Origin: Bacteroidaceae bacterium
GTDB taxonomy: Bacteria > Bacteroidota > Bacteroidia > Bacteroidales > Bacteroidaceae
Direction of reading: 5' to 3'
Length of the DNA: 33,330 bases
NCBI GenBank assembly: GCA_024401275.1
Contig: JAKSLJ010000035.1
Coordinates: forward strand, 1 to 33,330
Program-made: the position numbers and the translations under genes
Shown: piece by piece, positions 15,830 to 22,311 of the stretch
Layout: every line of letters starts with the position of its first letter
How positions within the stretch are numbered: the first letter of the stretch is position 1
The notes under the pieces: generated by a model
What the model saw: only the letters and a program-made list of their open reading frames with translations
Database searches by the model: none
Told to the model about the DNA's origin: nothing

Positions 15830-16300
15830 TTATCTCTTAGACTTAAAGAAATCAACTACGAGCTGGCTGCATTCATCTCCGAAGATTCCCTGAACAACCT
15901 CGCACTTTGGATGCAGAGCCTTCGGAGCAAACTTGGAATAGCCGCGGCGATCGTCGGCAGCACCATAGACGAGTCGGCTGACCTGCGCCCAACCGATAGC
16001 GCCGGCACACATGATGCACGGCTCTAGGGTAACATACAGCGTGCAGTCCTGTAGATATTTGCCGCCAAGATAGTCGGCTGCGGAAGTGATAGCTTGCATC
16101 TCTGCATGTGCAGTTACATCGTGGAGCGTCTCCGTAAGGTTATGAGCGCGGGAAATAACCTGTCCACGGCAAACTACAATGGCTCCTACGGGGATCTCGC
16201 CCTGTGAAGCTGCATTCTCCGCCTCTGCCATCGCCATGCGCATGAATCGTTCGTCTGTAGTCATTAAATCTTTATTTTTGCTTGTAAGCCTATTAGACAT
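15830..16300 (-). CDS. tadA: tRNA-specific adenosine deaminase
   Basis: A 156-residue cytidine-deaminase-fold enzyme. Zinc ligands H65 (in TAHAEMQ, with proton shuttle E67) and C95/C98 in the EPCIMCAGA motif are intact, and the protein has the TadA-type RLVYGAADDRRG segment. It converts A34 to inosine in the wobble position of tRNA-Arg(ACG), letting one tRNA read several arginine codons. An internal ATG at 16264 would give 144 residues beginning MTTDERFMRMAMAEA, closer to the usual TadA N-terminus, so the first 12 residues may not be translated. It follows the DUF3237 gene by 13 bases and is probably co-transcribed with it. Confidence 0.93.
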   Translation of the reverse strand: MSNRLTSKNKDLMTTDERFMRMAMAEAENAASQGEIPVGAIVVCRGQVISRAHNLTETLHDVTAHAEMQAITSAADYLGGKYLQDCTLYVTLEPCIMCAGAIGWAQVSRLVYGAADDRRGYSKFAPKALHPKCEVVQGIFGDECSQLVVDFFKSKR

Positions 16301-16313
16301 TTTTGCCTATTAG

Positions 16314-16706
16314 TTAGCCTTTGTCTTTATAAATGCGGATGGTAAGCTGTCCGTTGCTGCCATCGAGCTTGCCCTTGAGATTAGCATTATTGTTAAGGAA
16401 CTTCAGCGTATCGCTATCAGTAACGATGCGAGGATGTGTATATTCCTCACCAAACTTGCCGTTGTTCTCAATGAAAATCTTACAAGGTTTACCAGCACAG
16501 TCAGTGCCTTCAAGTACATAACGAGCCGACAAAGAGCCGCCATCCTTATTATAAACTTGGGTATCAACACCGCCGTCTAACACTTTACCCTGGAAGTATT
16601 CGCTCTTTGCTTCACCAGAGAATGGCACAAAATTTACTGTCTCTCCGCCGCCGACTACCATCGACGAACCGAGAATTGTAATGAGTATGGTTAATATTTC
16701 TTGCAT
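16314..16706 (-). CDS. DUF3237-like protein
   Basis: A 130-residue protein resembling the DUF3237 family: a small beta-barrel with an N-terminal strand (LTILITILG), a GGGETVNFVPFSG strand-turn, GKVLDGGVDTQV, the SARYVLEGTD strand, an IFIENNG strand and a C-terminal TIRIYKD strand. Although the N-terminus is hydrophobic it fits the first strand of the fold, so I do not read it as a signal peptide. Function is unknown; some family members bind small molecules. The gene has its own promoter box at 16750-16757 and is followed after 13 bases by tadA, with which it probably shares a transcript. Upstream lies the large gene-free region that precedes the XRE regulator, which is divergent from this gene. 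Confidence 0.65.
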   Translation of the reverse strand: MQEILTILITILGSSMVVGGGETVNFVPFSGEAKSEYFQGKVLDGGVDTQVYNKDGGSLSARYVLEGTDCAGKPCKIFIENNGKFGEEYTHPRIVTDSDTLKFLNNNANLKGKLDGSNGQLTIRIYKDKG

Positions 16707-16749
16707 AACATTGAGTTGTTTGTTAATAATGTTGTATTGTTAGCGGTTG

Positions 16750-16757
16750 CAAATATA
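16750..16757 (-). promoter_or_regulatory. Promoter -7 box for DUF3237-tadA
   Basis: The minus strand reads TATATTTG, a match to TAnnTTTG, 43 bases upstream of the DUF3237 start codon at 16706. Confidence 0.55.
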
Positions 16758-17071
16758 ATAAATATTGGATAAATGGGCATTTATTTAGAAGAAAAATTAC
16801 TGAAAAAGACATAAATTCTGTAATTTTTGCATTGTTTCTAGCGACAAAAATGCCATTTTTTCACTTTTCTGACCACATAATCCGTACAACGAAAATAGCA
16901 CTTAAAGTCATAAATAACAACACATTAAACGCTTTTTTCCTTCTTGAGAATAGCGTTATTTTTCTTTTATTAGGGCATGTTTTAATAGAGCGGAGTATTG
17001 AAATTTTTGGCAGATTTTAGCAGCTTCTTAATGAAATTCCGAGTTAATTTGGAGTTACAAAAGTGCAAAGA

Positions 17072-17544
17072 TTTAGTTTTCTAAACATCCTACAGGCCAT
17101 CCAGGATTTGCGTTTCTGTAACTTTCAATGTGCCGTTCAACTTATTTGCAATTTCTAAATATTTAACAAGAGAGTGGGAGATATTTAGAATTTGTAATTT
17201 ATACATTTATTGGATATAGTAGATGATGCTTTTTATAAGTTGCTGCATATCAGTGAATAACGCTATATAATTAACTAAATTTTACATAAATTACGGCATT
17301 TAGGGCTAAAAGTCAACTAAATTCCTATGATTATTCATATTATAATACAGAATATCTCACTAAATCAGTTAATTATACTCTTTTATTAAACTGAATTTTA
17401 CATCGTTCACGCCTTTACGTTTTCTAAATCGGTCTGCCCGTGTTTATATTTCATAAACCCTATTTAGAATTTCTAAACATTTGATTTGTAACAATTATTT
17501 AATTTATAAATTTAAAATCCCAAATTAATATTTGGTTTTCTAAA
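17072..17544. promoter_or_regulatory. Array of six palindromic operator-like sites upstream of the XRE regulator
   Basis: The best site is the perfect palindrome TTTAGAATTTCTAAA at 17463-17477. Related sites lie at 17072-17085 (TTTAGTTTTCTAAA), 17145-17159 (TTTGCAATTTCTAAA), 17184-17198 (TTTAGAATTTGTAAT), 17414-17428 (TTTACGTTTTCTAAA) and 17531-17544 (TTTGGTTTTCTAAA). The last ends ten bases before the -7 box of the regulator gene, so a bound protein there would overlap the promoter. Autoregulation by the encoded HTH protein is the simplest explanation, but binding is not shown by the sequence. Confidence 0.6.
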
Positions 17545-17554
17545 TCAAACCCTT

Positions 17555-17562
17555 TACCTTTG
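17555..17562 (+). promoter_or_regulatory. Promoter -7 box for the XRE regulator
   Basis: TACCTTTG followed by CAC. It lies 33 bases before the ATG at 17596, and an operator-like palindrome ends ten bases upstream of it. Confidence 0.7.
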
Positions 17563-17595
17563 CACTCGCTAACAGAAACACGCAAGGATAGAAAA

Positions 17596-18051
17596 ATGAA
17601 GGATCGCATAAAGCAACTGATGGAAGCTCAACATATGACTCAAGCGAATTTCGCTCAAGTGCTCGGAATAAACCCAGCCACACTGAGTCAGATACTCACA
17701 GGCAAGGCAAATCCATCGCTCAACCATGTTGAAGCAATCCACAAGGGCTTTCCAAACATCTCTTATCCTTGGTTGCTTCACGGAGAAGGTCCGATGTTCA
17801 ACATCTCCCCTACCCCATCATCAACAGCAAATGGAGAGCAAAATCTCTTCACTGAAGACGGTCAGGCGAACATTCAGGCCACTCCTGCTCCTACATATAA
17901 AAAGGAAAAGAAGCAGCAGGCTCCAATCTACGAGCCAGTACCATCAAAGTTCGAAATCCACAAGCCGGTAGAGCAGAACGAACGAAAAGTAAAAGAAATC
18001 GTAATTTACTACACGAACAACACTTTCGAGACTTTCGTACCAAAAGTTTAA
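17596..18051 (+). CDS. Small XRE-family helix-turn-helix regulator
   Basis: From the ATG at 17596 the product is 151 residues. An N-terminal XRE/Cro-type HTH domain (about 3-60) has MTQANFAQVLGINPATLSQI as scaffold and recognition helices and a conserved WLLHGEGPMF at its end. A low-complexity linker (70-125) rich in Q, P, T and K follows. A short conserved-looking C-terminal patch, KEIVIYYTNNTFETFV, may be a dimer or partner contact. It should bind DNA as a dimer. A longer start at 17560 (TTG) lies within the promoter box and is rejected. The gene is preceded by six palindromic sites, one overlapping its promoter, and followed by another related site at 18129-18143 and a strong terminator, so it is monocistronic and probably self-regulated. 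Its target genes are unknown. Confidence 0.8.
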   Translation: MKDRIKQLMEAQHMTQANFAQVLGINPATLSQILTGKANPSLNHVEAIHKGFPNISYPWLLHGEGPMFNISPTPSSTANGEQNLFTEDGQANIQATPAPTYKKEKKQQAPIYEPVPSKFEIHKPVEQNERKVKEIVIYYTNNTFETFVPKV

Positions 18052-18128
18052 CATCCGCTACAGATTTCAAACTCCAGAAAACAGAAAATACTAAGAACTA
18101 CAATTCGTTTTAAATATAATAGAGAACT

Positions 18129-18143
18129 TTTAGATTTTGTAAT
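18129..18143. promoter_or_regulatory. Further operator-like site behind the XRE regulator
   Basis: TTTAGATTTTGTAAT differs by one base from the upstream site at 17184-17198. It lies between the regulator stop codon and its terminator hairpin. Confidence 0.4.
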
Positions 18144-18151
18144 TAAGTGAT

Positions 18152-18193
18152 TCCTCCTCATCCGCTGTGAAGCGAATGAGGAGGACTTGTTTT
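18152..18193 (+). terminator. Rho-independent terminator of the XRE regulator
   Basis: TCCTCCTCAT (18152-18161) pairs with ATGAGGAGGA (18176-18185), the stem extends inward through CGCT/AGCG around a GTGA loop, and a T-rich CTTGTTTTT follows. Confidence 0.8.
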
Positions 18194-18213
18194 TGGGAGA
18201 CCACACATAACTA

Positions 18214-18247
18214 GCACAAACAAACAAACCAACAAACAAACAAAAAA
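18214..18247. repeat. Short CAAA simple repeat
   Basis: A run of CAAA tetranucleotides with one interruption lies in the 295-base gap between the XRE regulator terminator and the S8 protease promoter. Such runs can change length by slippage, but this one lies upstream of the promoter box and not in a coding frame. Confidence 0.6.
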
Positions 18248-18281
18248 TATCTCTCTGTTTCTTTACTTCAGCTTTTTTTCG

Positions 18282-18289
18282 TAATTTTG
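18282..18289 (+). promoter_or_regulatory. Promoter -7 box for the S8 protease
   Basis: TAATTTTG followed by CAGCGG, 57 bases upstream of the protease ATG at 18347. Confidence 0.65.
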
Positions 18290-18346
18290 CAGCGGAAAAG
18301 AAACTATCACCAAAACAAACTACCAATTAAAACAACCATAACAAAG

Positions 18347-19738
18347 ATGAAACACATTACTGCGATATTATTCCTAACCATTCTCAGCATCTGCCCTACT
18401 CTCGCAAATAAAAAGAAGTTTCCTGGCGGCAAATGCTATCTGTTCCGCATTGAACTCATAGACAAGCAAGGCTCGCCTTACTCCATAAACCGTCCACAGG
18501 AGTTCCTCTCACCAAAAGCCATAGAACGCAGAAAGCGTCAGCACTGTAAGATTGACCAAACCGATCTACCAATCAGCCCGGAATACATAAAGACCATCGA
18601 ACAAAACTGCGGCAAGATTGTCTCCAAGTCAAAATGGAACAATACTGTGCTCGTAATGACGAAAGACCCAGCAGAGAAAGCTGCATGGCGTAAAAACATC
18701 GCTTGCATAAAGGATGTAATCCGCGTATGGGAATCACCAGACTCGGTCAACCTCCCTGAGAGCAGAGATTTGTCCAACATGCGCTTCACCATGCCAGATT
18801 CTGCCATGAGTTCATATTACGGCGCAGCAGAAGGACAGATAAAACAGCTTAACGGAATAAAGCTCCACGAGGCAGGATTCAAGGGCGAAGGAAAATCCAT
18901 CGCCGTAATTGATGCAGGCTTCAACAATGCCGATGTTCTTCCTTTCCTCAAAAATAGTAGTGTAAGATTGGCACACGACTTTGTATGGCCGGCAGCCAAC
19001 GACATTTACGCAGAAGCAAACCACGGCACGAATGTACTCTCTTGCATGGCGACCAACATTCCATACCAATATGTAGGCACAGCTCCAGAGGCAAGCTACG
19101 TCCTGCTCCGTTCCGAATACGACCCAACGGAATCATCTGCAGAAGAAGACTTCTGGTGTGCCGCAGCTGAATATGCAGACAGCATCGGCATTGACATCAT
19201 CTGTTCTTCGCTCGGTTACACAGAATACGACAAAGGAAGCCACATTAATTACACTATACGCGACCTTGACGGAAAAACAGCACAGATTTCAAAAGCGGCA
19301 TCCATGCTCGCGCAAAAGGGAATGATTGCAGTAGTCAGTGCGGGAAACAAGGGCGCACAGTCATGGAAAAAAATCAATTTCCTTGCCGACGCAAAGAACA
19401 TACTCGCCGTAGGTGCAGTGGACAAAAACGGAAAACTCGCCACATTCAGCAGCGTTGGCTATACTGCCGACGGTAGGATTAAGCCAGATGTTGTAGCAAC
19501 GGGCTACAGGGCACAATGCATCTCGAACCGAAACTTCGCGACTGCTCTTAACGGAACTTCTTTCTCTACCCCAATCCTCTGCGGCATGGTTGCATGTCTA
19601 TGGCAAGCCCTCCCAAACAAAACAGCAACAGAAATCATGGACATTGTGCGTAAAAGTGCTGACCGAGCAGATCTGCCCGACAACATATACGGCTACGGCC
19701 TTCCTGACTTTTGGAAAGCATACAACCAGAACAAATAA
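18347..19738 (+). CDS. Secreted subtilisin-like S8 serine protease
   Basis: From the ATG at 18347 the product is 463 residues. A signal peptide (1-20, cut after TLA) is followed by an N-terminal pro-region (about 24-165) with the PKAIERRKRQ segment common to secreted Bacteroidota S8 peptidases. The catalytic domain then has D189 in AVIDAGF, H226 in NHGTNV, oxyanion N334 in SAGNKG, and S405 in LNGTSFSTP. The triad and order are those of subtilases, so the protein should be an active endopeptidase in the periplasm or outside the cell. There is no C-terminal sorting domain; the protein ends soon after the catalytic fold. A longer start at 18287 (TTG) overlaps the promoter box. It converges with kdsC 52 bases downstream. 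Confidence 0.9.
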   Translation: MKHITAILFLTILSICPTLANKKKFPGGKCYLFRIELIDKQGSPYSINRPQEFLSPKAIERRKRQHCKIDQTDLPISPEYIKTIEQNCGKIVSKSKWNNTVLVMTKDPAEKAAWRKNIACIKDVIRVWESPDSVNLPESRDLSNMRFTMPDSAMSSYYGAAEGQIKQLNGIKLHEAGFKGEGKSIAVIDAGFNNADVLPFLKNSSVRLAHDFVWPAANDIYAEANHGTNVLSCMATNIPYQYVGTAPEASYVLLRSEYDPTESSAEEDFWCAAAEYADSIGIDIICSSLGYTEYDKGSHINYTIRDLDGKTAQISKAASMLAQKGMIAVVSAGNKGAQSWKKINFLADAKNILAVGAVDKNGKLATFSSVGYTADGRIKPDVVATGYRAQCISNRNFATALNGTSFSTPILCGMVACLWQALPNKTATEIMDIVRKSADRADLPDNIYGYGLPDFWKAYNQNK

Positions 19739-19790
19739 GCTCGACACAAGCACAAACCGTTTTAATCGGCTTGCACAGCTTCAGGACAAA

Positions 19791-20309
19791 CTACCAACCA
19801 AAGGCACGAGCATTCATTGCCCAATGACCTTGAACCTTCAGAACTTGCTCCAAAATATCGCGACCTACTCCCTGCCCACCTTCTACCGGCGAGATGTAGT
19901 TCGCGATTTCCTTTATCTCTTGGCAAGCATCAGCCGGACAGCAAGGACAGCCAACGAGCTTCATTATCTCATAGTCGGGAATATCGTCGCCCACATACAT
20001 CACCTCATCGTCCCTAAGACCGTATTTTTCCTTGTACTCAGAGTAGGTTTCAATCTTGCGCGAACAACCGATATAAATATCCTGCACGCCAAGACCTTCA
20101 TAGCGATAGCGCACGCTTTCCACTTTGGCGCCAGTGATGATGGCAATTTTCAATCCGCATTTCACAGCCAATTGCATAGCATAGCCGTCCTTTATATTCA
20201 CCGTACGGATAGGATTTCCCTCATTATCCATAGGAATGGTATTGTTACTCAACACGCCGTCAATATCGAATATCACAGAGCGAATCTTCTCTAAGTCGTA
20301 GTTTATCAT
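19791..20309 (-). CDS. kdsC: 3-deoxy-D-manno-octulosonate 8-phosphate phosphatase (HAD, YrbI type)
   Basis: A 172-residue HAD-superfamily phosphatase without a cap domain. Motif I is FDIDGVLSN with nucleophile D15 and acid/base D17; motif II is IITGAK; motif IV is GDDIPDYEIM. Length and the PVEGGQGVGRDILEQVL tail fit KdsC, which frees KDO from KDO-8-phosphate for lipid A core assembly in the cytoplasm. Family members can also act on related sugar phosphates. A promoter box TACTTTTG lies at 20354-20361. It converges with the S8 protease gene, and no other lipopolysaccharide gene is next to it here. Confidence 0.88.
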   Translation of the reverse strand: MINYDLEKIRSVIFDIDGVLSNNTIPMDNEGNPIRTVNIKDGYAMQLAVKCGLKIAIITGAKVESVRYRYEGLGVQDIYIGCSRKIETYSEYKEKYGLRDDEVMYVGDDIPDYEIMKLVGCPCCPADACQEIKEIANYISPVEGGQGVGRDILEQVLKVQGHWAMNARAFGW

Positions 20310-20353
20310 AAGTATATTCTGTTAACTTACTTTGGAGTTTGTCTTTTTCACTG

Positions 20354-20361
20354 CAAAAGTA
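20354..20361 (-). promoter_or_regulatory. Promoter -7 box for kdsC
   Basis: The minus strand reads TACTTTTG followed by CAGTG, 44 bases before the kdsC start codon. Confidence 0.55.
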
Positions 20362-20476
20362 CAATATTTATAATAAAAATTCCCATCCGAATCCTGCTCA
20401 AAATGACAATTATCAAGAAAGCCCCACAATACAAAACATTCTACAGGAAAAGGTTTGCCAGTTCAACAAAAAGTCG

Positions 20477-20484
20477 TACCTTTG
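20477..20484 (+). promoter_or_regulatory. Promoter -7 box for tRNA-Pro
   Basis: TACCTTTG followed by CACCCGC, 18 bases before the mature 5' end of the tRNA. Confidence 0.7.
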
Positions 20485-20502
20485 CACCCGCAAACAAGCA
20501 AA

Positions 20503-20578
20503 CGAGGTGTAGCGCAGTTGGTAGCGTTCCTGGTTTGGGACCAGGCTGTCGCAGGTTCGAGCCCTGTCACCTCGACCA
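20503..20578 (+). tRNA. tRNA-Pro(TGG)
   Basis: A complete 76-base cloverleaf. The acceptor stem is CGAGGTG paired with CACCTCG, the D arm carries AGTTGGTAGC, the anticodon stem CCTGG/CCAGG encloses the loop TTTGGGA with anticodon TGG, and the T arm contains GGTTCGAGCC. The discriminator A and the CCA end are encoded (20575-20578). It reads proline CCN codons. It has its own promoter box and terminator, so it is a single-gene unit. No att-like duplication of its 3' end was found nearby. Confidence 0.97.
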
Positions 20579-20611
20579 AAAGAGTTCACGATTTTTCGCG
20601 AACTCTTTTTT
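20579..20611 (+). terminator. Rho-independent terminator of tRNA-Pro
   Basis: AAAGAGTTC and GAACTCTTT form the stem, with an inner CG/CG pair around ATTTTT, and a T-run ends the hairpin. Confidence 0.85.
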
Positions 20612-20661
20612 GTTGGTATATACATAGACATTGCCCCTTTAGTATCAAGATACCCCCTTTT

Positions 20662-20805
20662 GGAAACGACGCCCCATGGCGTCGTTAGGAAGCGAATATA
20701 GAAACGCTGCACCAAAACTAATACATGCTTTTGCAACAATTGAACGACGCCATGGGATATCGTTTCCATTGCGGCAGTTTAACGACGCCAGGGGGCGTCG
20801 TTTCC
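20662..20805. repeat. Three hairpin repeats built on AACGACGCC
   Basis: A perfect 9-bp hairpin lies at 20665-20686 (AACGACGCC, loop CCAT, GGCGTCGTT), and a second perfect one at 20781-20802 with loop AGGG. A decayed copy lies at 20742-20767. The outer flanks mirror each other: GGAA precedes the first and TTCC follows the last, giving the whole block the look of an inverted element. They fill most of the 325-base gene-free gap between the tRNA-Pro terminator and the rplI terminator. Confidence 0.85.
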
Positions 20806-20841
20806 AATTAAACCGTTTTGGAGCAACTGACATAATCACAG

Positions 20842-20876
20842 AAAAAAATCCAACCGCTCTTGCGAACGATTGGATT
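20842..20876 (-). terminator. Terminator of the rpsF-rpsR-rplI operon
   Basis: On the minus strand AATCCAA pairs with TTGGATT, with further inner CG pairs, and a T-run follows. It lies 28 bases beyond the rplI stop codon. Confidence 0.7.
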
Positions 20877-20903
20877 CTTTATCGTATATATTTTCTATTT
20901 TGC

Positions 20904-21437
20904 TTATTCTGCTACCTCAGCTGGAGCCTCCCCTACTGCAGGAGCTTCTACTGGTGCCTCAACTGGAGCCTCTGCAGGAGCCTCCTCTACAGCTGCGCCT
21001 TCAGCAACAACCTTTACAGGAATCTCAACAGCAACCTCCTTGTGGAGCTTAACAACAGCTACATAGTCACCAACAGCCTTGATGTCCTTCATAACGATGA
21101 TCTTACGATCAATATCGTTACCAAGCTTGTTGAGCTGCTCAGCAACATGAGCGTTTGTTACAGAACCGTAAGTCTGACCTGTAGCTGAAACCTTAGCCTC
21201 GATGATGAGAGAAACACCCTCAAGCTTAGTTGCCTTCTCTTCAGCTGCAGCCTTGATAGCTGCGAGCTTGTGAGCCTGCTGCTTAAGGTTCTCAGCGAGA
21301 ATCTTCTTAGCTGATGGAGAAGCAATTACGCCCTTACCCTGTGGGATGAGGTAGTTGCGACCATAACCACTCTTAACTTCTACGATATCGTTCTTGTATC
21401 CAAGGCCGATAACATCTTCTTTAAGTATAATCTGCAT
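20904..21437 (-). CDS. rplI: 50S ribosomal protein L9 with a long acidic tail
   Basis: A 177-residue L9. The N-terminal domain (1-40) starts MQIILKEDVIGLGYKNDIVEV and has the RNA-binding GYGRNYLIP loop; the long connecting helix and the C-terminal domain (about 75-147) follow. L9 binds 23S rRNA near L1 and limits frameshifting. The family is usually about 150 residues, so residues 148-177 are extra: a run of EAP, EAPV and AEV repeats, acidic and proline-rich, likely disordered. The gene is last in rpsF-rpsR-rplI, 19 bases after rpsR, and ends at a terminator. Confidence 0.96.
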   Translation of the reverse strand: MQIILKEDVIGLGYKNDIVEVKSGYGRNYLIPQGKGVIASPSAKKILAENLKQQAHKLAAIKAAAEEKATKLEGVSLIIEAKVSATGQTYGSVTNAHVAEQLNKLGNDIDRKIIVMKDIKAVGDYVAVVKLHKEVAVEIPVKVVAEGAAVEEAPAEAPVEAPVEAPAVGEAPAEVAE

Positions 21438-21456
21438 GTTATAGTTCTCCTTTCAA

Positions 21457-21723
21457 TTATTTCATTAAGTCTGTTACATATGGAAGAAGAGCCAGCTGGC
21501 GAGCACGCTTAACAGCCTGAGCTACACGACGCTGATACTTAAGAGAAGTACCTGTGATGCGACGAGGAAGGAGCTTACCCTGCTCGTTGAGGAACTTCTT
21601 AAGGAACTCTGGATCCTTATAATCGATATACTTGATACCGCTCTTCTTGAAACGGCAATACTTCTTCTTCTTTGTATCTACTGCAACTGGTGCGAGATAG
21701 CGAATACCTGAATCCTGTGCCAT
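21457..21723 (-). CDS. rpsR: 30S ribosomal protein S18
   Basis: An 88-residue S18. The [20 protein letters not shown] opening and the core [20 protein letters not shown] with the ensuing [12 protein letters not shown] are diagnostic. S18 sits on the platform of the small subunit and pairs with S6, which is encoded directly upstream. It begins 3 bases after the rpsF stop codon and is 19 bases before rplI, so the three are one transcript. Confidence 0.97.
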   Translation of the reverse strand: MAQDSGIRYLAPVAVDTKKKKYCRFKKSGIKYIDYKDPEFLKKFLNEQGKLLPRRITGTSLKYQRRVAQAVKRARQLALLPYVTDLMK

Positions 21724-21726
21724 GTC

Positions 21727-22068
21727 TTATGCCTCCTTATTTGCTTTCTTATTACGACGCTTCTCAGCATAAGCTACACCGAACTTGTCCATCTTTGTTG
21801 TGAGGAAGCGGATAACCTTCTCGTCACGGCGGAATGCTGTTTCAAGCTTTTCTACTACTGTTGGCTCAGCCTTGAACTCAACGAGGGTATAGAAACCTGT
21901 TGATTTCTTCTGAATAGGATAAGCCATCTTCTTAAGACCCCAGATCTCTTCGTTGAGAATTTCTGCACCTTTGTCAGTGAGAACCTTCACAAACTTAGCG
22001 ACCGTTTCCTTCATCTGTTCATCAGACAAAACGGGAGTTAAAATGAAAACGGTTTCGTATTGATTCAT
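21727..22068 (-). CDS. rpsF: 30S ribosomal protein S6
   Basis: A 113-residue S6. It begins [19 protein letters not shown], has the [22 protein letters not shown] strand pair and the [11 protein letters not shown] strand, and ends in a basic tail ([10 protein letters not shown]). S6 binds 16S rRNA together with S18. It leads the operon; the promoter box at 22162-22169 gives a leader of about 87 bases, long enough for the S6:S18 autoregulatory element known in other bacteria, although no such fold was worked out here. Confidence 0.97.
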   Translation of the reverse strand: MNQYETVFILTPVLSDEQMKETVAKFVKVLTDKGAEILNEEIWGLKKMAYPIQKKSTGFYTLVEFKAEPTVVEKLETAFRRDEKVIRFLTTKMDKFGVAYAEKRRNKKANKEA

Positions 22069-22161
22069 TTTTGTGAATAAATAATGTTAATAAATAATAA
22101 TTAATGTGTACTTCTTGCGCATTCTGCCACGAAAATGGCTCATATACGCTCAAAGCGGGTG

Positions 22162-22169
22162 CAAAATTA
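22162..22169 (-). promoter_or_regulatory. Promoter -7 box for the rpsF operon
   Basis: The minus strand reads TAATTTTG followed by CACCCGC, 93 bases upstream of the rpsF start codon. Confidence 0.65.
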
Positions 22170-22311
22170 CGAAAATTCTTTTGATTTTCAGCACATTGCT
22201 CTCTCTTATTTGCAACAATATTGATTTGCGTAAAGTCAGAAAGACGGTCGAAGCGACAGTTTTACACGACCAGCAAGTCTTTTCCACCGCCAGTTCCGCA
22301 CAATTAGCAAG

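Larger units (their letters stand above)
16707..17595. other. 889-bp gene-free AT-rich region
   Basis: No convincing coding sequence is present: the only open frame of note (16832-17020, plus) begins with TTG and has no family features. The region lies between two divergent genes. It holds a promoter box at each end and at least six palindromic sites (listed separately). It is markedly richer in A and T than the flanking genes. It could be a large regulatory region or the remains of lost genes. Confidence 0.7.

Noticed and set aside
16832-17020. 62-codon open frame in the gene-free region
   Set aside because: It starts with TTG, has no family features, and lies in AT-rich DNA where such frames occur by chance.
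17560-17595. Longer start for the XRE regulator
   Set aside because: The TTG lies inside the -7 promoter box, so it would not be in the mRNA.
18287-18346. Longer start for the S8 protease
   Set aside because: The TTG overlaps the promoter box, and the signal peptide begins at the ATG at 18347.
20403-20688. Open frames on both strands over tRNA-Pro
   Set aside because: They overlap a clear tRNA gene and have no protein features.
20503-20900. Possible integration site at tRNA-Pro
   Set aside because: I found no integrase and no second copy of the tRNA 3' end in the window.
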